Below are positions 40,801-51,739 of a stretch of 64,000 bases of DNA, one piece after another. The notes beneath the pieces are model-generated. The model made no database searches, was not told the origin of the DNA, and saw only the letters and a list, made by a program, of their open reading frames with translations. Made by a program: the position numbers and the translations under genes. How positions within the stretch are numbered: position 1 is the stretch's first letter; each line of letters starts with the position of its first letter. Origin of the DNA: Siphonodentalium dalli (taxonomy: Eukaryota > Mollusca > Scaphopoda > Gadilida > Siphonodentaliidae); the NCBI GenBank assembly GCA_032622095.1, contig CP136062.1, positions 158,652,875-158,716,874 of the forward strand, given 5' to 3'.

Positions 40801-42245
40801 TGTCTCTATATTTGTGATTTAAAATCAGGGTCTGTATTGATGGGATACCCTCCAATTCATTGTAGAGTGGCGCAGAGTACGCTCAATTTCATCGGTTTAT
40901 GGCATAACAGATCACTTCACAGATCAGAGGTCAATGACGTGTTGATAATTTTCCCATGCATTGTCAAACTGAAATATTTTGGAAAACTGAATACAGGCGA
41001 TATATCCATAATTCATTATACTCATCGCAATATAGGAGACATCATCTTGGAGTTTTTATCAGTTAACGATATTCGTGACTGATTATTCTTTTGCATCTTG
41101 TTGTAATTATAACTATTTCTAAATACTACGTTTCTCACAAACATTTACTGAGCCAGGAAAGTTATTTTTAAAATTATGTAATGTTGCATGGGAATGCCAC
41201 GTCGTCAAGAGAAATGAAATAATATGAATTGTACGTGACACATAGTGGAGCAACCACACATGCTGTGCCTCAAATTTGCCTTTTATCGGCGACATAGCGC
41301 TAAGAATAATTTATGTAACATCACGCAGTGATCACGACAGAGATGACATGCCAACTTGACAAGACGTGTCGTGGATTGTGCAATCTTGTCTGGATTCTGG
41401 CCCACAAATCCAAAATGACATCAGAAACCGTGTCATGACGTCTTTATTTTTCATTTTCATTAAGCTAACCAAAGAAATTGGTATAAATGAAATTAATAGA
41501 CCTAAATCACATGTGAATTCATCATAAATTGTGAATTGGTTACTTTCATATTCATCGCGATGCTTCATTCCCAATTCCACGTTTTTTTTTTGCAATCTCC
41601 ACACTTTTGCTAACCGGAAGTCAAGTGATAATTTCTCCAAAATCCAAACCCGTGATCTAAAAAAATCACTGATGGATATAGAAAAAAATATTTGACGTCG
41701 TTCACCTGCCTTAGGTATAAGCACCCTTGGTGGTTGCTATAATGGACATATCTAGAGATGAACATCTGTTTGGATTTTCGTCGGCTTTTCAAAGAGACTG
41801 GTAAACACATTCTTTTAAAGTGATATGAAACACTCCGGTAGGGTGATAAAATAGAAATGGAGAACAATCTTGTTCAAAGTAGTTATGTTTACAAATATTA
41901 TATGTATATTGACAACACATATCGTCATTCTTATATATTAATTAAATGCAGTGACTGTCGACGACGAAATCGTTTTCGTTAGTTTATCGCCAATAGATGC
42001 GTCCCGAATCGAGTAGTAAATATTTACAATTTAGCGTAGTTCTGACAATGTTTTCTATGGAGCGGTATGGTTGATTTGCTTGAAGTTTCGGTTATGTTAG
42101 TAGAATGCTACATCCCTCCAGTTGGCATAGCACATTAATGCTAACTTATCAGTTTCACGCACCCGAATAAGTACACATTATGTCTTTAAATATAGTGTTC
42201 ATGGTCGAACTACGATGTTCAAAGAGATATATCACAGCAGGCAGA
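40801..42245. other. Unassigned low-repeat sequence
   Basis: About 1.4 kb without identified terminal repeats or tandem repeats. Frames on the minus strand at 41332-41724 (130 codons) and 41610-41867 (85 codons) overlap in different phases and have random-looking composition; I do not support either as a gene. Near 41030-41050 there is a short stretch resembling one satellite monomer (see findings). Confidence 0.5.
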
Positions 42246-42246
42246 A

Positions 42247-42330
42247 AAGGCTGGAAATAGTGTGTCTGACGTTTGCAGAATGAGGTCCCCAGAGGGCGAA
42301 TTTAGTGATGCTCCCCGCTCAGCGATATGT
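42247..42330. mobile_element. Truncated hAT-type MITE fragment
   Basis: 'ggctggaaatagtgtgtctg' followed by 'gcagaatgaggtccccagag' and 'gaatttagtgatgctccccg' matches the left half of the 34166 family. The right half and terminal repeat are missing. Confidence 0.7.
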
Positions 42331-42474
42331 AAGTTGTGTTGCCAATGAAAGTACTGACTCACATGACCATTCCGCCTCCATGTACACGGTAAAACCGTTT
42401 AGACATTTTGCGTCAGTTGTGCAGCATTATTAAATGTGTAGCAAAGGGGAATAATCTTCTGATTAGATCTTTTA

Positions 42475-42609
42475 CAGTAATGCCCTAAATAATCGACTGC
42501 TTAACCACAGCAGAATTATGGGTAATTTTTCAGGCTTGTTGCCATTCTCATTGAGAGCTTTCCGATGAATGGCAACAAGTTAAGGAGTGCATTATTTAGG
42601 GCATTACTG
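42475..42609. mobile_element. Internally deleted mariner-like MITE, copy 3
   Basis: It begins CAGTAATGCCCTAAATAATC and ends GGGCATTACTG, but it is only 135 bp. The part from 'tttcagg' jumps directly to 'cttgttgccattc', and the right arm lacks the 'ccatatttcc' to 'ctgctgtgg' segment. TA precedes the left end; the right flank begins with T only. Confidence 0.8.
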
Positions 42610-43761
42610 TGGCTTTGGCTGCATAAAATTACATGTTTTTTCACACCAAGTGCATATCCATAGCAATACCATAATGACACATGCTACAAGTTACCTGTAT
42701 GTGTGTGACTGAACCTTGCTAGTGTGCTCTATTATCTTGATTCACTATGTGTCTACAGACTCGATTTTAGCTGACCACTTTGATTTTATGATTTACTGAT
42801 CTCTCTTGTGATTCAGCTTTCATTGTGTATGAGATGGTTATACCCCCATGAGAATACCGGGGATCTAATCCAATATGTCACAGTGTGAAACTCATTTGTG
42901 TCAGTGTAATACATCCACCATATCATGGTCCCCGACGAAATCATCTAATTGGATGAACATTCGTGGACATTAAGGTAGTTCTACAGACTCAGATAGAGCT
43001 GAAATATTGAGTATTCTGACCATGTCTGATGTACGTTTCTCTCATTTGTAATTATCACCGGTGACTATGTTCTTTAATAACCCACCATTATTTTTTTTTA
43101 AATTCGAAAGCCAACAATATTCTATGTCCTAACCACTTTGATTTTATGACTCGCTGATCTCTGATCTCTTCTGTGATTCAGCTTTCAGTGCGTAATAGAT
43201 TGTTATACCCACGCTAGCCCCCCCCCCCCCTCCTGTTAGAATACCGCCAAACTAATCCAATATGTAAAGTCTCAGTGTGAAACTCATTTGTGTCTGTATA
43301 GTATACATCTATCATGTCACTGTTGCTTATTCTACCGCCACAAAATCATATTGTACGAACATTCATGGACATTAAGAGCTGGAATATTGTGTTTTCGGAC
43401 CATGTTTGATATATCTTTCCATGAATTGTAATTTTCACTGGGGGCTATTTCCTTAATAACGGACTATTGTTCAGCAGACATACTCTCTGTCCACTGACCA
43501 CTTTGATTTCATGATTCACTGGTATCTCCTGGGATTCAGCTTTCATTGTGCTGAGATTTCCACCTATCTGATTCAATATGTCACAGTACGAACCTCATTT
43601 GTATCAGCGTAATACATCCACCATATCACCATCCAGGATTCTACTGTGACAAAATCTAATTGGATGAACAGTCGTGGACATAAATAGCTGGAATATTGAG
43701 TTTTCTGACCATGTTTGATATATCTTTCCATGAATTGTAATTCTCACTGGGGACTATTTTC

Positions 43762-44025
43762 TTAACCCTTTCATAATGGGAGCTGAGCTGGTGCAGCATT
43801 AAAAGATCCTGTGCCAGTGCATTCTATTATATATGCGAGTCTCCCATAGGGAGCCTCACATATATAAGAGAATTCACTGGCTTACAAGGTCAAGGTAAAT
43901 ATTATTAGGCCAATGCATTCTCTTATATATGTGAGGCTCCCTATGGGAGAATCGCATATATAATAAAATTCATTGGCACAGGGTATTCGCAAAATTTCAG
44001 GAAGCTCCAGTCATGGAAGGGTTAA
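43762..44025. mobile_element. TTAA MITE family C, copy 2
   Basis: TTAA at 43762-43765 and 44022-44025. It starts CCCTTTCATAATGGGAGC and ends 'gctccagtcatggaaggg'. Both internal hairpins are present (about 43812-43882 and 43910-43979). The flanks 'gggactattttc' and 'aacccactattgtt' belong to the host tandem repeat. Confidence 0.85.
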
Positions 44026-44364
44026 CAACCCACTATTGTTACAGACTCCAAAATGCCAACAATACTCTCTGTCCACTGACCACTTTGATTTTATGTTTCA
44101 CTGGTATCTCCAGGGATTCAGCTTTCATTGTGCTGAGATTTCTATAACCCCTTGAGATTTCCACGGATCTGATCCAATATGTCACAGTATGAACCTCATT
44201 TGTGTCTGTGTAATACATCCACCATATCACTGTCCAGGATTCTACTGTGACAAAATCATCTAATTGGACGAACAGTCGGGACATTAAGAGCTGGAATATT
44301 GAGTTTTCTGACCATGTTTGATATATCTTTTCATGAATTGTAATTCTCACTGGGGACTATTTTC

Positions 44365-44946
44365 TTAACCCTTTTATGATGGGAGCCACGTTGGCAAGTA
44401 GAACGACATATATGTCGCCGTACGGTTCGCGAGTGGAACGACATATATGTCGTTTCAGGAAGTGTCATTTTATGTAGACATAACTTTAATAAATCATCTG
44501 ATTTATAAATGATTTGTATAGGAGTTATTTTGAATAATATAATATCCCAAATGTATAAGTGCAATCGATTATGATGACACACGTTAACAGAAAATGCACA
44601 TAAATTAAAACAAATTTTTGGACCCTTTTGACCCGAACTTGTTAATAATTATTGCTCTGACGTTGACGTTAAATTTACTCATGACGTCATGTATATGATG
44701 TTACAAATACTCTCCAAAGGGTTAAAGGTCATGTGCCAGTGCATTCTCTTATATATACGAGTCTTTCATAGGGAGCCTCGCATATGTAAGAGAATACACT
44801 GGCTTACAAGGTCAAGGTAAATATTGTTAGGCCAATGTATTCTCTTATATATGAGAGGCTACCTATGGGAGAGTTGCATATATAAGAGAATGCATTGGCA
44901 CAGGGTTTTCCCAAAATTAAAAAAGCTCCAGTCATGGAAGGGTTAA
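44365..44946. mobile_element. Composite TTAA element (family C plus a second TTAA element), copy 3
   Basis: TTAA at 44365-44368 and 44943-44946, with an internal TTAA at 44720-44723 preceded by AAAGGG. The left part (44365-44723) has ends CCCTTT...AAAGGG and contains the perfect 14-bp palindrome CGACATATATGTCG twice (about 44403 and 44438). The right part is family C from 'aaggtcatgtgccagtgc' onward with both hairpins. The original left end of the C copy is missing, so the two elements appear fused at the shared TTAA. Confidence 0.7.
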
Positions 44947-45194
44947 ATAAATAACCCACTATTGTTATACAATAGTACAACTCCCAAATGCCCACAAGGC
45001 TCTGTCCACTGACCACTTTGATTTCATGTTTCACTGGTATCTCCTGGGATTCAGCTTTCATTGTGCTGAGATTTCTATAACCCCTTGAGATTTCCAGGGA
45101 TCTAATCCATAGTATGAAACTCATTTCTGTCTGCCTATTGCATCTATCCTATCACAGTCCAGGAATCTACTGCCACAAAATCATCTAATTGGAC

Positions 45195-45581
45195 CAAGTC
45201 TGCAAATAGTGTGTCTGTCATTTGCAGAATGAGGTCCCCAGAGGGTGAATTTAGTGACGCTATCCTGCACATTGTATTGGGTCACCAAATTCACCCTATG
45301 GGAACCTCATTCTGCTTAGGCCTCAATTACTATGGGAGACATAGGATCAAATTGAATTTCCCCAGTTGAAGTTGCTGATGTTCACCAATTAGTCACCTCG
45401 ATTATGCATTTTATCTTCTGCAAATTCGGGGATCTACAAACTTCCCAGAAGGTAAAAAGTAATTAAAGACAATGTTTATTAAATTTGAAACTATAGATAT
45501 TTACCAGAAGATGACGCCATAAGCAGAATGAAGTCCATGCACAGAGGTGAATTTTGTGATGCTAGCCTATTTGCATGCTTG
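45195..45581. mobile_element. hAT-type element, 387 bp, with 8-bp target duplication and visible empty site
   Basis: It starts CAAGTCTGCAA and ends TTGCATGCTTG (inverted, one or two mismatches). It is flanked by AATTGGAC at 45187-45194 and 45582-45589. Other units of the host repeat read 'tctaattggacgaacagtc' uninterrupted (near 44255), which is the empty site. The interior carries 'gaggtccccagagggtga' arms and the ~200-bp middle part also seen, inverted, in 33329-33763. Confidence 0.85.
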
Positions 45582-45705
45582 AATTGGACAAACAGTTGAG
45601 GACATTAAGGTGAAACGTTGGCCCCCTTCATCCCTGACTCTGTGACCATCACTTGTCGACTGGTTATACCCACTAATTGCATGGTTAGAGTTGCTCAGAC
45701 AAATT

Positions 45706-45780
45706 TTGATAGAATCACTAAATTCACCCTCTGGGGACCTCATTCTACAAATGACAGGCATGATACTATTTGCAGCCTTG
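45706..45780. mobile_element. Right-end fragment of a hAT-type MITE
   Basis: 'aaattcaccctctggggacc' followed by 'caaatgacaggca' and 'ctatttgcagccttg' is the right end of the 34166/45195 family without its left half. Confidence 0.65.
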
Positions 45781-46197
45781 AGTCTGCTCGGTGACCATCC
45801 CTTGTCGACTGGTTGGTTACTCACTGATTAGTTAGAGTTGCTCGGACCACTTTTGATATATGTTTCTATGATTTGTTATTCACATCGGCCGACTATTCCC
45901 ATAATAACTGATTATTGTTCTACAGACTCCCAAATGCCAACAATATTATATAGCCAGTGACCAATACTCTGATATATATCTCCCGGGAGTCGGGCTTTCA
46001 TTGTGCATGAGATTGTTATACCACCGTTAGAATACCGCCGATTTAATCCTATATGTCACAGCGTGAAAATCATTTGTGTCGTAAATACAACTACCTACAA
46101 GGTCCAGAATTCTACCACAATGAAATCATCTAATTGGATGAACAGTCATGGCCTCTTCAAAATAACAAAAATGGCCTAACTTACGTAGAATGGCCCA

Positions 46198-46465
46198 TTA
46201 AACATTTCATGACATGAGCCACGCTGGTGCAGCATTAAAGACCCTGTACCAGTGTATTCTCTTATATATGTGAGTCTCGCATTGGGAGCCTCTCATTTAT
46301 ATAAGAATATGAACTGGCTTGCAAAGTCAAGGTAAATATTGTTAGGCCAATGCATTCTCTTATATATGCGAGGCTCCCTATGGGAGACTCGCATATATAA
46401 GAGAATGCATTGGCACATGGTTTTTGCAAAAATTCTGGAAGCTGGAGCCAGTCGTGGAAAGGGTA
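46198..46465. mobile_element. TTAA MITE family C, copy 4
   Basis: The left end is TTAA then 'acatttcatgacatgagcc'; the right end is 'gtcgtggaaaggg' followed by 'taac', with one T of TTAA lost. It contains both hairpins; the second, at 46346-46414, is essentially perfect. The right flank 'catcatag.gttatagtaatg' is shared with copy 5, so the two copies lie in a duplicated segment. Confidence 0.78.
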
Positions 46466-46525
46466 ACATCATAGCGTTATAGTAATGCCATTTTTCAAGT
46501 TGAATAGTTTTAGTATTCAGATTTA

Positions 46526-46733
46526 CAGTAATGCCCTAATTAATTGACTCCATAACCACAGCAGAATTATGGGTAACTTTTCAGGATTTAGTCGGAAATA
46601 TGGCTTGTTGCCATTCATCGGAAAGCGGGAGAGCTTTCCGATGAATGGCAACAAGCCATATTTCCGACTAAATCCTGAAAAGTTACCCATAATTATGCTG
46701 TGGTTAAGGGGTCGATTAATTAGGGCATTACTG
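46526..46733. mobile_element. Palindromic Tc1/mariner-like MITE, copy 4 (most intact)
   Basis: 208 bp from CAGTAATGCCCTAATTAATT to GGGCATTACTG, with TA at 46524-46525 and 46734-46735. The two ~95-nt arms match almost throughout and meet at 'ggaaagcgggagagctttcc'. The absence of a loop larger than a few bases means the element could extrude as a near-complete cruciform. No coding capacity. Confidence 0.9.
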
Positions 46734-46813
46734 TAGATCCTTATTGTCTGATTTATTTAAAAAAATTAAAATTTCCTTTATGTCCATCTATCATCACTCC
46801 ATTAACTCTTTGG

Positions 46814-47253
46814 CGGGTAGAACGACATTTATGTCACTGTATGGTTGGTGGGTAGAACGACATTTATGTCACTGTATGGTTGACAGGTAGAACGACATTT
46901 ATGTCACTGTATGGTTGGCGGGTAGAACGACATTTATGTCACTGTATGGTTGGTGGGTAGAACGACATTTATGTCACTGTATGGTTGATGGGTAGAACGA
47001 CATTTATGTCACTGTATGGTTGGCTGGTAGAACGACATTTATGTCACTGTATGGTTGGTGGGTAGAACGACATTTATGTCACTGTATGGTTGGTGGATAG
47101 AACAACATTTATGTCACTGTATGGTTGGCAGCTGGAACGACATTTATGTCACTGTATGGTTGGCAGGTAGAACGACATTTATGTCACTGTATGGTTGGCA
47201 GGTAGAACGACATTTATGTCACTGTATGTTTGGCGTGTGGAATGACATTTTAC
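46814..47253. repeat. 35-bp minisatellite, 13 copies
   Basis: Units spaced exactly 35 bp (from 46821 to 47241) contain 'gtagaacgacatttatgtca' and 'ctgtatggttgg'. Each holds the dyad GACAT-tt-ATGTC. A single related unit with a perfect CGACATATATGTCG palindrome lies inside the TTAA element at 44395-44455, and another relic is at 47788-47805, so the minisatellite probably grew from that element. The open frame at 47055-47297 only follows the repeat. Confidence 0.9.
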
Positions 47254-47282
47254 AGTGTACATATCTTAGAAATATCATCTCC

Positions 47283-47534
47283 TTAATCTTTTCATGATGG
47301 GAGCCGCGCTGGTGCAGCATTAAAGATCCTGCGCCAGAGCATTCTCTTATATATTCGAGACTCCCATAGGGAGCCTCACATATGTAAGAGAATGCACTGG
47401 CTCACATGGTAAAGTTAAATATTGTTAGGTTAATCCATTCTCTTATATATGCGAGGCTCCCTACATTTATAAGAGAATGCATTGGCACATGGTTTTCACA
47501 AAATTTCAGGAAGCTCCAGTCATGAAAGGGTTAA
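47283..47534. mobile_element. TTAA MITE family C, copy 5
   Basis: TTAA at 47283-47286 and 47531-47534; ends 'tcttttcatgatgggagc' and 'gctccagtcatgaaaggg'. The first hairpin is intact. The second is truncated: 'gcgaggctccctac' runs straight into 'atttataagag'. Confidence 0.82.
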
Positions 47535-47657
47535 CATCATAGCATTATAGTAATGCCATTTGTCAAGTTGAATAGTTTTAGTATGAAAAAACACATTTAA
47601 ATTAAGGAGACATGGCTATTGTTGTGGGGACAAAATTGATATCTCCCTCAACATTGT

Positions 47658-47757
47658 GGGGTACATGGAGATTTAATCATTGGATGTCTCTTTTTGAACC
47701 CCTCGACTCAGCTCAGGGTTCAAATCGACATCCAGGTATTAAATCTCCATGTACCCC
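47658..47757. repeat. 100-bp fold-back palindrome
   Basis: 'ggggtacatggagatttaat' at the left pairs with 'attaaatctccatgtacccc' at the right, and 'ggatgtc...ttgaaccc' pairs with 'gggttcaaatcgacatcc'. A ~14-base loop remains ('ctcgactcagctca'). No target duplication was seen. It could be a MITE core or a transcribed hairpin. Confidence 0.8.
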
Positions 47758-47759
47758 TG

Positions 47760-48530
47760 ATGTTGCCGAAGATAACTAATAGTATTGTTGGCGTGTGGAA
47801 CGACAATTTCTCAGTAGATTTAATGTAATATTATTTTACGATGTACAGAACTTAGGAAAATCATCTCCTTGAAGGGGGTACACTAAACTTATTTTCATTA
47901 CACCCTCCGGGTCTGTACTGTCTCGCTATTCTGACAGGATGATAGGAGCTACTATAGTATTGGGATATCTTGCAGAACAACATATTTCGGGTTTCACACA
48001 ATGTGAGTTATTTTAGAAAATTGTAGTAGACGAAGAGTAATGTCCAATTGACACAATATAACACAAAGGGTGACGTCCAATGTTTTCAGGGGATATTTTC
48101 CAAGATTACTAATATGACCAAGACATCAGGTATCATTTGCAGAAGCTGTTTTACGTCAAATATGAATACAAATCAAAGAAGCGGAATGACCGTAAACAGG
48201 TAGAGGAAACAACTTCGATAAGAAAGGATTAATCAACAATGCCTGACATCGCATATCTTATACTATATACATATTACTCCAATGCCTTCAATTTACTGAA
48301 GCTTATGCGGAGGTCCAGGTATAGCTACCACAGTCGAGTAACTTTCTAACACTGTGGTGACTCCAGTAGCGTTCTTTAATATGACGTGTGCGCGCACACA
48401 CTGATCGAGGACTGTACACGGTACAGCCATTAATGTCCGCGCCAGATCGGACAACCTGCGTACATTCATGAAACTACTATATTTATATTATATAATTATA
48501 TGCCTACTAGTTGATGTGCCCGACTTTGTC
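47760..48530. other. No gene or repeat family recognised
   Basis: Apart from a short relic of the 35-bp unit near 47790, I see no tandem repeat, inverted termini or credible frame in this stretch. Confidence 0.5.
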
Positions 48531-48852
48531 CGGGCTATTTAGGGATTTCTTTGCCAGAAACATGCCTATTTGAGCATATATGAGCGAAGTCAAGGCCAAG
48601 GACGACACAGTCACATGATGCCTATATGAGCGTATATGAGTGAGGTCAAGGACACGGTCGCACGTGAAATTGGACCCGCCCATATTGTTCCCGGGATCAA
48701 AGTAGGCCTACATACCAAACTCGAGTCGGATCGGTTGAGGTCCAGAAACATGCCTATATGATCGTATATGAGCGAGGTCAAGGTCAAGTACACAGTCAGA
48801 CGTGAAATTGGACCCACCCATGTTGTTCCCGGGATCAAATTAGGGCTACATA
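48530..48852. repeat. Interspersed repeat split by a hAT-like insertion (left part)
   Basis: 'aaacatgcctatatgagcgt' type units occur near 48567, 48620 and 48745, with 'gtgaaattggacccgcccat' and 'gttcccgggatcaaa' twice (about 48664 and 48801). The repeat continues beyond the insertion as 'aaattgagttggatcggtcg', ending in a CAGA run near 51120-51145. Confidence 0.7.
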
Positions 48853-51064
48853 CAAGCCTTAAAATAATTTGTATTTGACTGTCTGACATTTTGTCATGTA
48901 CCAAATAGACATGGACTAGCTGACATTTCAAAATGAGGCCTGACATGTCTTTTTTATCACCCGTAATAATGCCAAGTGAAACTAATAATGATGTATTATC
49001 CCCCAATTATGTTCCTCTTCTCAATTGGAACTTTTTTACTATAAATAATGTGATTATGCAAATCTGCCCACCCTGGCAACAAAATCAAACATGCTTGCCA
49101 AATTCATGCTCATTTCTAAGTTTATAGGAAATACTCGTTCAATAACTTTTCCCAATTCCAATATTTTGTAGAAATCCATTAGTTCTAATAATCATATATC
49201 TGAAAAAGACAGATTTTGGCCAAAAAAATAATTAATGAATGTATCAATGACACTGTAGCTCAACTTGTAAAGGGAATAATTTATTTCATGTGTTACAGTC
49301 AATGGAGTGATTAGGAATGTGGAAAGTTGAAAGGTCCAGTTGTGCAAAGGGTAAAATCCAAGATGGCCACTGGCAGCCATGTTTTTTTGTCGAATGAGCC
49401 CAAAATGACTCGTTCCCATTTACATGTCAATGCTAACATGCATGACAAATTTCATGATGATCCGACAAAAGATACGACCTGTAGCCTTTGTCAAAGAATT
49501 TAGTCATACAAAAAGTAAAATCCAAGATGGCTACCGACGGCCATGTTTTATGGCCCCAAAATGAGTCATTCCCATCTACATATCAATATTAACTTCCACG
49601 ACAAATTTCATGATGATCAGATGAACACTCCGGCCTGTAGTCAGTGCTAATGGATTGAATTTTGAAATCCAAGATGGCTGCTGACGGCCATGTTTTTTTG
49701 CTGAATGACCCAAAATGACTCGTTCCCATCTACATGTCAATGTCAACAGCCATGACAAATTTCATAACGATCTGACCAAAGGTACAACCTGTAGCCAATG
49801 CCAAAGGATTTAGTCATGCAAAGAGTAAAATCCAAGATGGCCACTGGCAGCCATGTTTTTTTGCCGAATGACCCCAAAATGACTCGTTCCCATTTACATG
49901 TTAACATCCATGACATATTTCATGATGATCTGACAAAAGATACGACCTGTAGCCTTTGTCAAAGGATTTAGTCATACAAAAAGTAAAATCCAAGATGGCT
50001 ACCGACGGCCATGTCTTTTGACCGAATGACCCCAAAATGAATCGTTCCCATCTACATGTCATTGTCAACATCTGTGACAAATTTCGTGATGATCCGACTA
50101 AAGGTACGACCTCAAGCCCGTGCCAAAGGATTTAGTAATGCAAAGAGTAAAATCCAAGATGGCTTCTGGCGGCCATGTGTTTTGGCCGAATGAACCCAAA
50201 ATGAACCGTTCCCATCTACATGTCAATATTAACATCCATGACAAATTTCATGATGATCAGACAAATAGTAGGGCCTATAGCCCATGCTAATGGATTGAAT
50301 TTTGAAATCCAAGATGGCTGCTGGTGGCCATGTTTTTTTGCCGAATGACCCCAAAATGACTCGTTCCCATCTACATGAGCATGCCAACAGCCGTGATGAA
50401 TTTCATAATGATCCAACCAAAGGTAAAGGTTACGACCTGTAGCCCGTGCCAAAGGATTTAGTAATGCAAAGAGTAAAATCCAAGATGGCTGCTGGCGGCC
50501 ATGTTTTTTGGCCGAACAACACCAAGATTACTCGTTCCCATCTACATGTCAATATTACATCCATGACAAATTTCATGATGATCAGACGAACAGCTAGTAC
50601 GACCTGTAGCCCGTGCTAATGGATTTAAATTTTGAAATCCAAGATGGCCGCTGTTTTTTTGCCGAATGACCCCAAAATAACTCATTCCCATCTACATGTC
50701 AATGTCAACAGCTATGACAAATTTCATAATGATCCGACCTAAGGTACGACCTGTAGCCCGTGCTAAAGGAAATTGTTAACGAATCACACACACATACGGA
50801 CAACGGCCAAGCCATGGCAATAGCTCAAACAAAGTAAAGTTGAGCTAAAAACTACTCTCCAATAGAATAAATTTCAATTCCCAGCACAATATATCAATTT
50901 ATTTTGCAAAATATCACATTACCAGTGATATTTTCCTTAAAAATAAGTCAATATTTCAAACTGACATTATGTCAGACAGTTTTAAAGCAGAGCCTGACAA
51001 CCTATACAAATTTTAATTTGGCATCTGACAATTGTCCGTGTCAGACCACTTATTTTTAGCCTTG
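48853..51064. mobile_element. 2.2-kb non-autonomous hAT-like element carrying a tandem array
   Basis: Ends CAAGCCTTAAAATAA (left) and TTATTTTTAGCCTTG (right) are inverted repeats matching at 13 of 15 positions. They are flanked by the perfect 8-bp duplication GCTACATA (48845-48852 and 51065-51072). Subterminal 'tgtctgacattttgtcatg' and 'gacattatgtcagacagttt' form a second inverted pair, recalling 35010-35869. The interior is filled by ~163-bp tandem units (49180-50780). No transposase frame is seen; frames of 60-80 codons on the minus strand repeat with the units. The host sequence can be joined exactly across the insertion. Confidence 0.85.
49180..50780. repeat. ~163-bp tandem units, about nine copies
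   Basis: 'aatccaagatggc' occurs near 49344, 49510, 49668, 49829, 49988, 50151, 50308, 50478 and 50638. Each unit includes 'ggccatgtttttttgccgaa', 'cgttcccatctacatgtcaa', 'gacaaatttcatgatgatc' and 'acgacctgtagcc'. The units are diverged, so the array is not recent. Confidence 0.85.
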
Positions 51065-51165
51065 GCTACATACAAAATTGAGTTGGATCGGTCGAGCAGT
51101 TTTCGAGTCTGTAAGACATACCCACACAGACAGACAGACAGACAGAAGTTCCAAAATATATATTA
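51065..51165. repeat. Right part of the split interspersed repeat, with a CAGA microsatellite
   Basis: 'caaaattgagttggatcggt' matches 'caaactcgagtcggatcggt' near 48716, then 'gcagttttcgagtctgtaag' and a CAGA run at about 51123-51146. It resumes the repeat interrupted at 48852. Confidence 0.7.
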
Positions 51166-51169
51166 GATA

Positions 51170-51700
51170 TAATAAGATAATCTTGAGGGCCTTACTATTT
51201 CTGACTACGGTTTTCTTGTTATAATTACCATGTTGTTTACATCATTCACAGAGAACATGGGTGTATTCTGCACTAATGCATGGCTCAAATTAATTCATTT
51301 GTTACGTATATTCTGTTGAGTATAAAAGGAGATGGTCCCATAAATGGCCTGGTTTTAGTGTACAGTCGTCCTTTAAAAAGGATTATGGATATAATGTGGA
51401 TGGATATTAGTTTTTATTCCACACCCATTGACGTGAGTCACATGTATTCAACGGAATCCCAGCCATTGAATACATATTAGTGTATACCTCTTGTGGAATA
51501 CAAGCCGGAACTATTCTTGTTGACGTTGTCGCCAAGAAAGTTGACGTACATTACGTCGATCATCCGCTTCCAGTGATCCCCCCATAATTACTGGTTATTT
51601 GTCAGACTTAAATCACAAAAAGGTAGCTATAGTAACAATGAAGGTGACATTCATGGATTGAACTTATCTGACTGAACGGTGTAGAATAAATACAGAACAC
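51170..51700. other. No gene or repeat family recognised
   Basis: AT-rich low-repeat sequence. A short inverted similarity between 'tattccacacccattgacgtg' and the following 'catgtattcaacggaatccc' region is the only structure I see. Confidence 0.4.
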
Positions 51701-51739
51701 AACTTGCATCATAATCTCGAATCTTTTATCGAACTCATT

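Larger units (their letters stand above)
42700..46180. repeat. Large tandem repeat of ~350-bp units interrupted by MITEs
   Basis: Five or six diverged units share 'actgaccactttgatttt', 'ggattcagctttcattgtg', 'ttgagatttccagggatct', 'aatatgtcacagt', 'gtaatacatccaccatatca', 'aaaatcatctaattgga' and 'ggacattaagagctggaata'. Starts are near 42750, 43120, 43485, 44065, 44995 and 45945. Insertions at 43762, 44365 and 45195 sit inside units, and neighbouring units give the empty site. No conserved frame. Confidence 0.8.

Noticed and set aside
41332-41867. 130- and 85-codon minus-strand frames
   Set aside because: They overlap in different phases and their composition looks random. No motif, splice signal or repeat conservation supports either.
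47055-47297. 80-codon frame with repeated TFMSLYGW
   Set aside because: It follows the 35-bp minisatellite and shifts frame from unit to unit.
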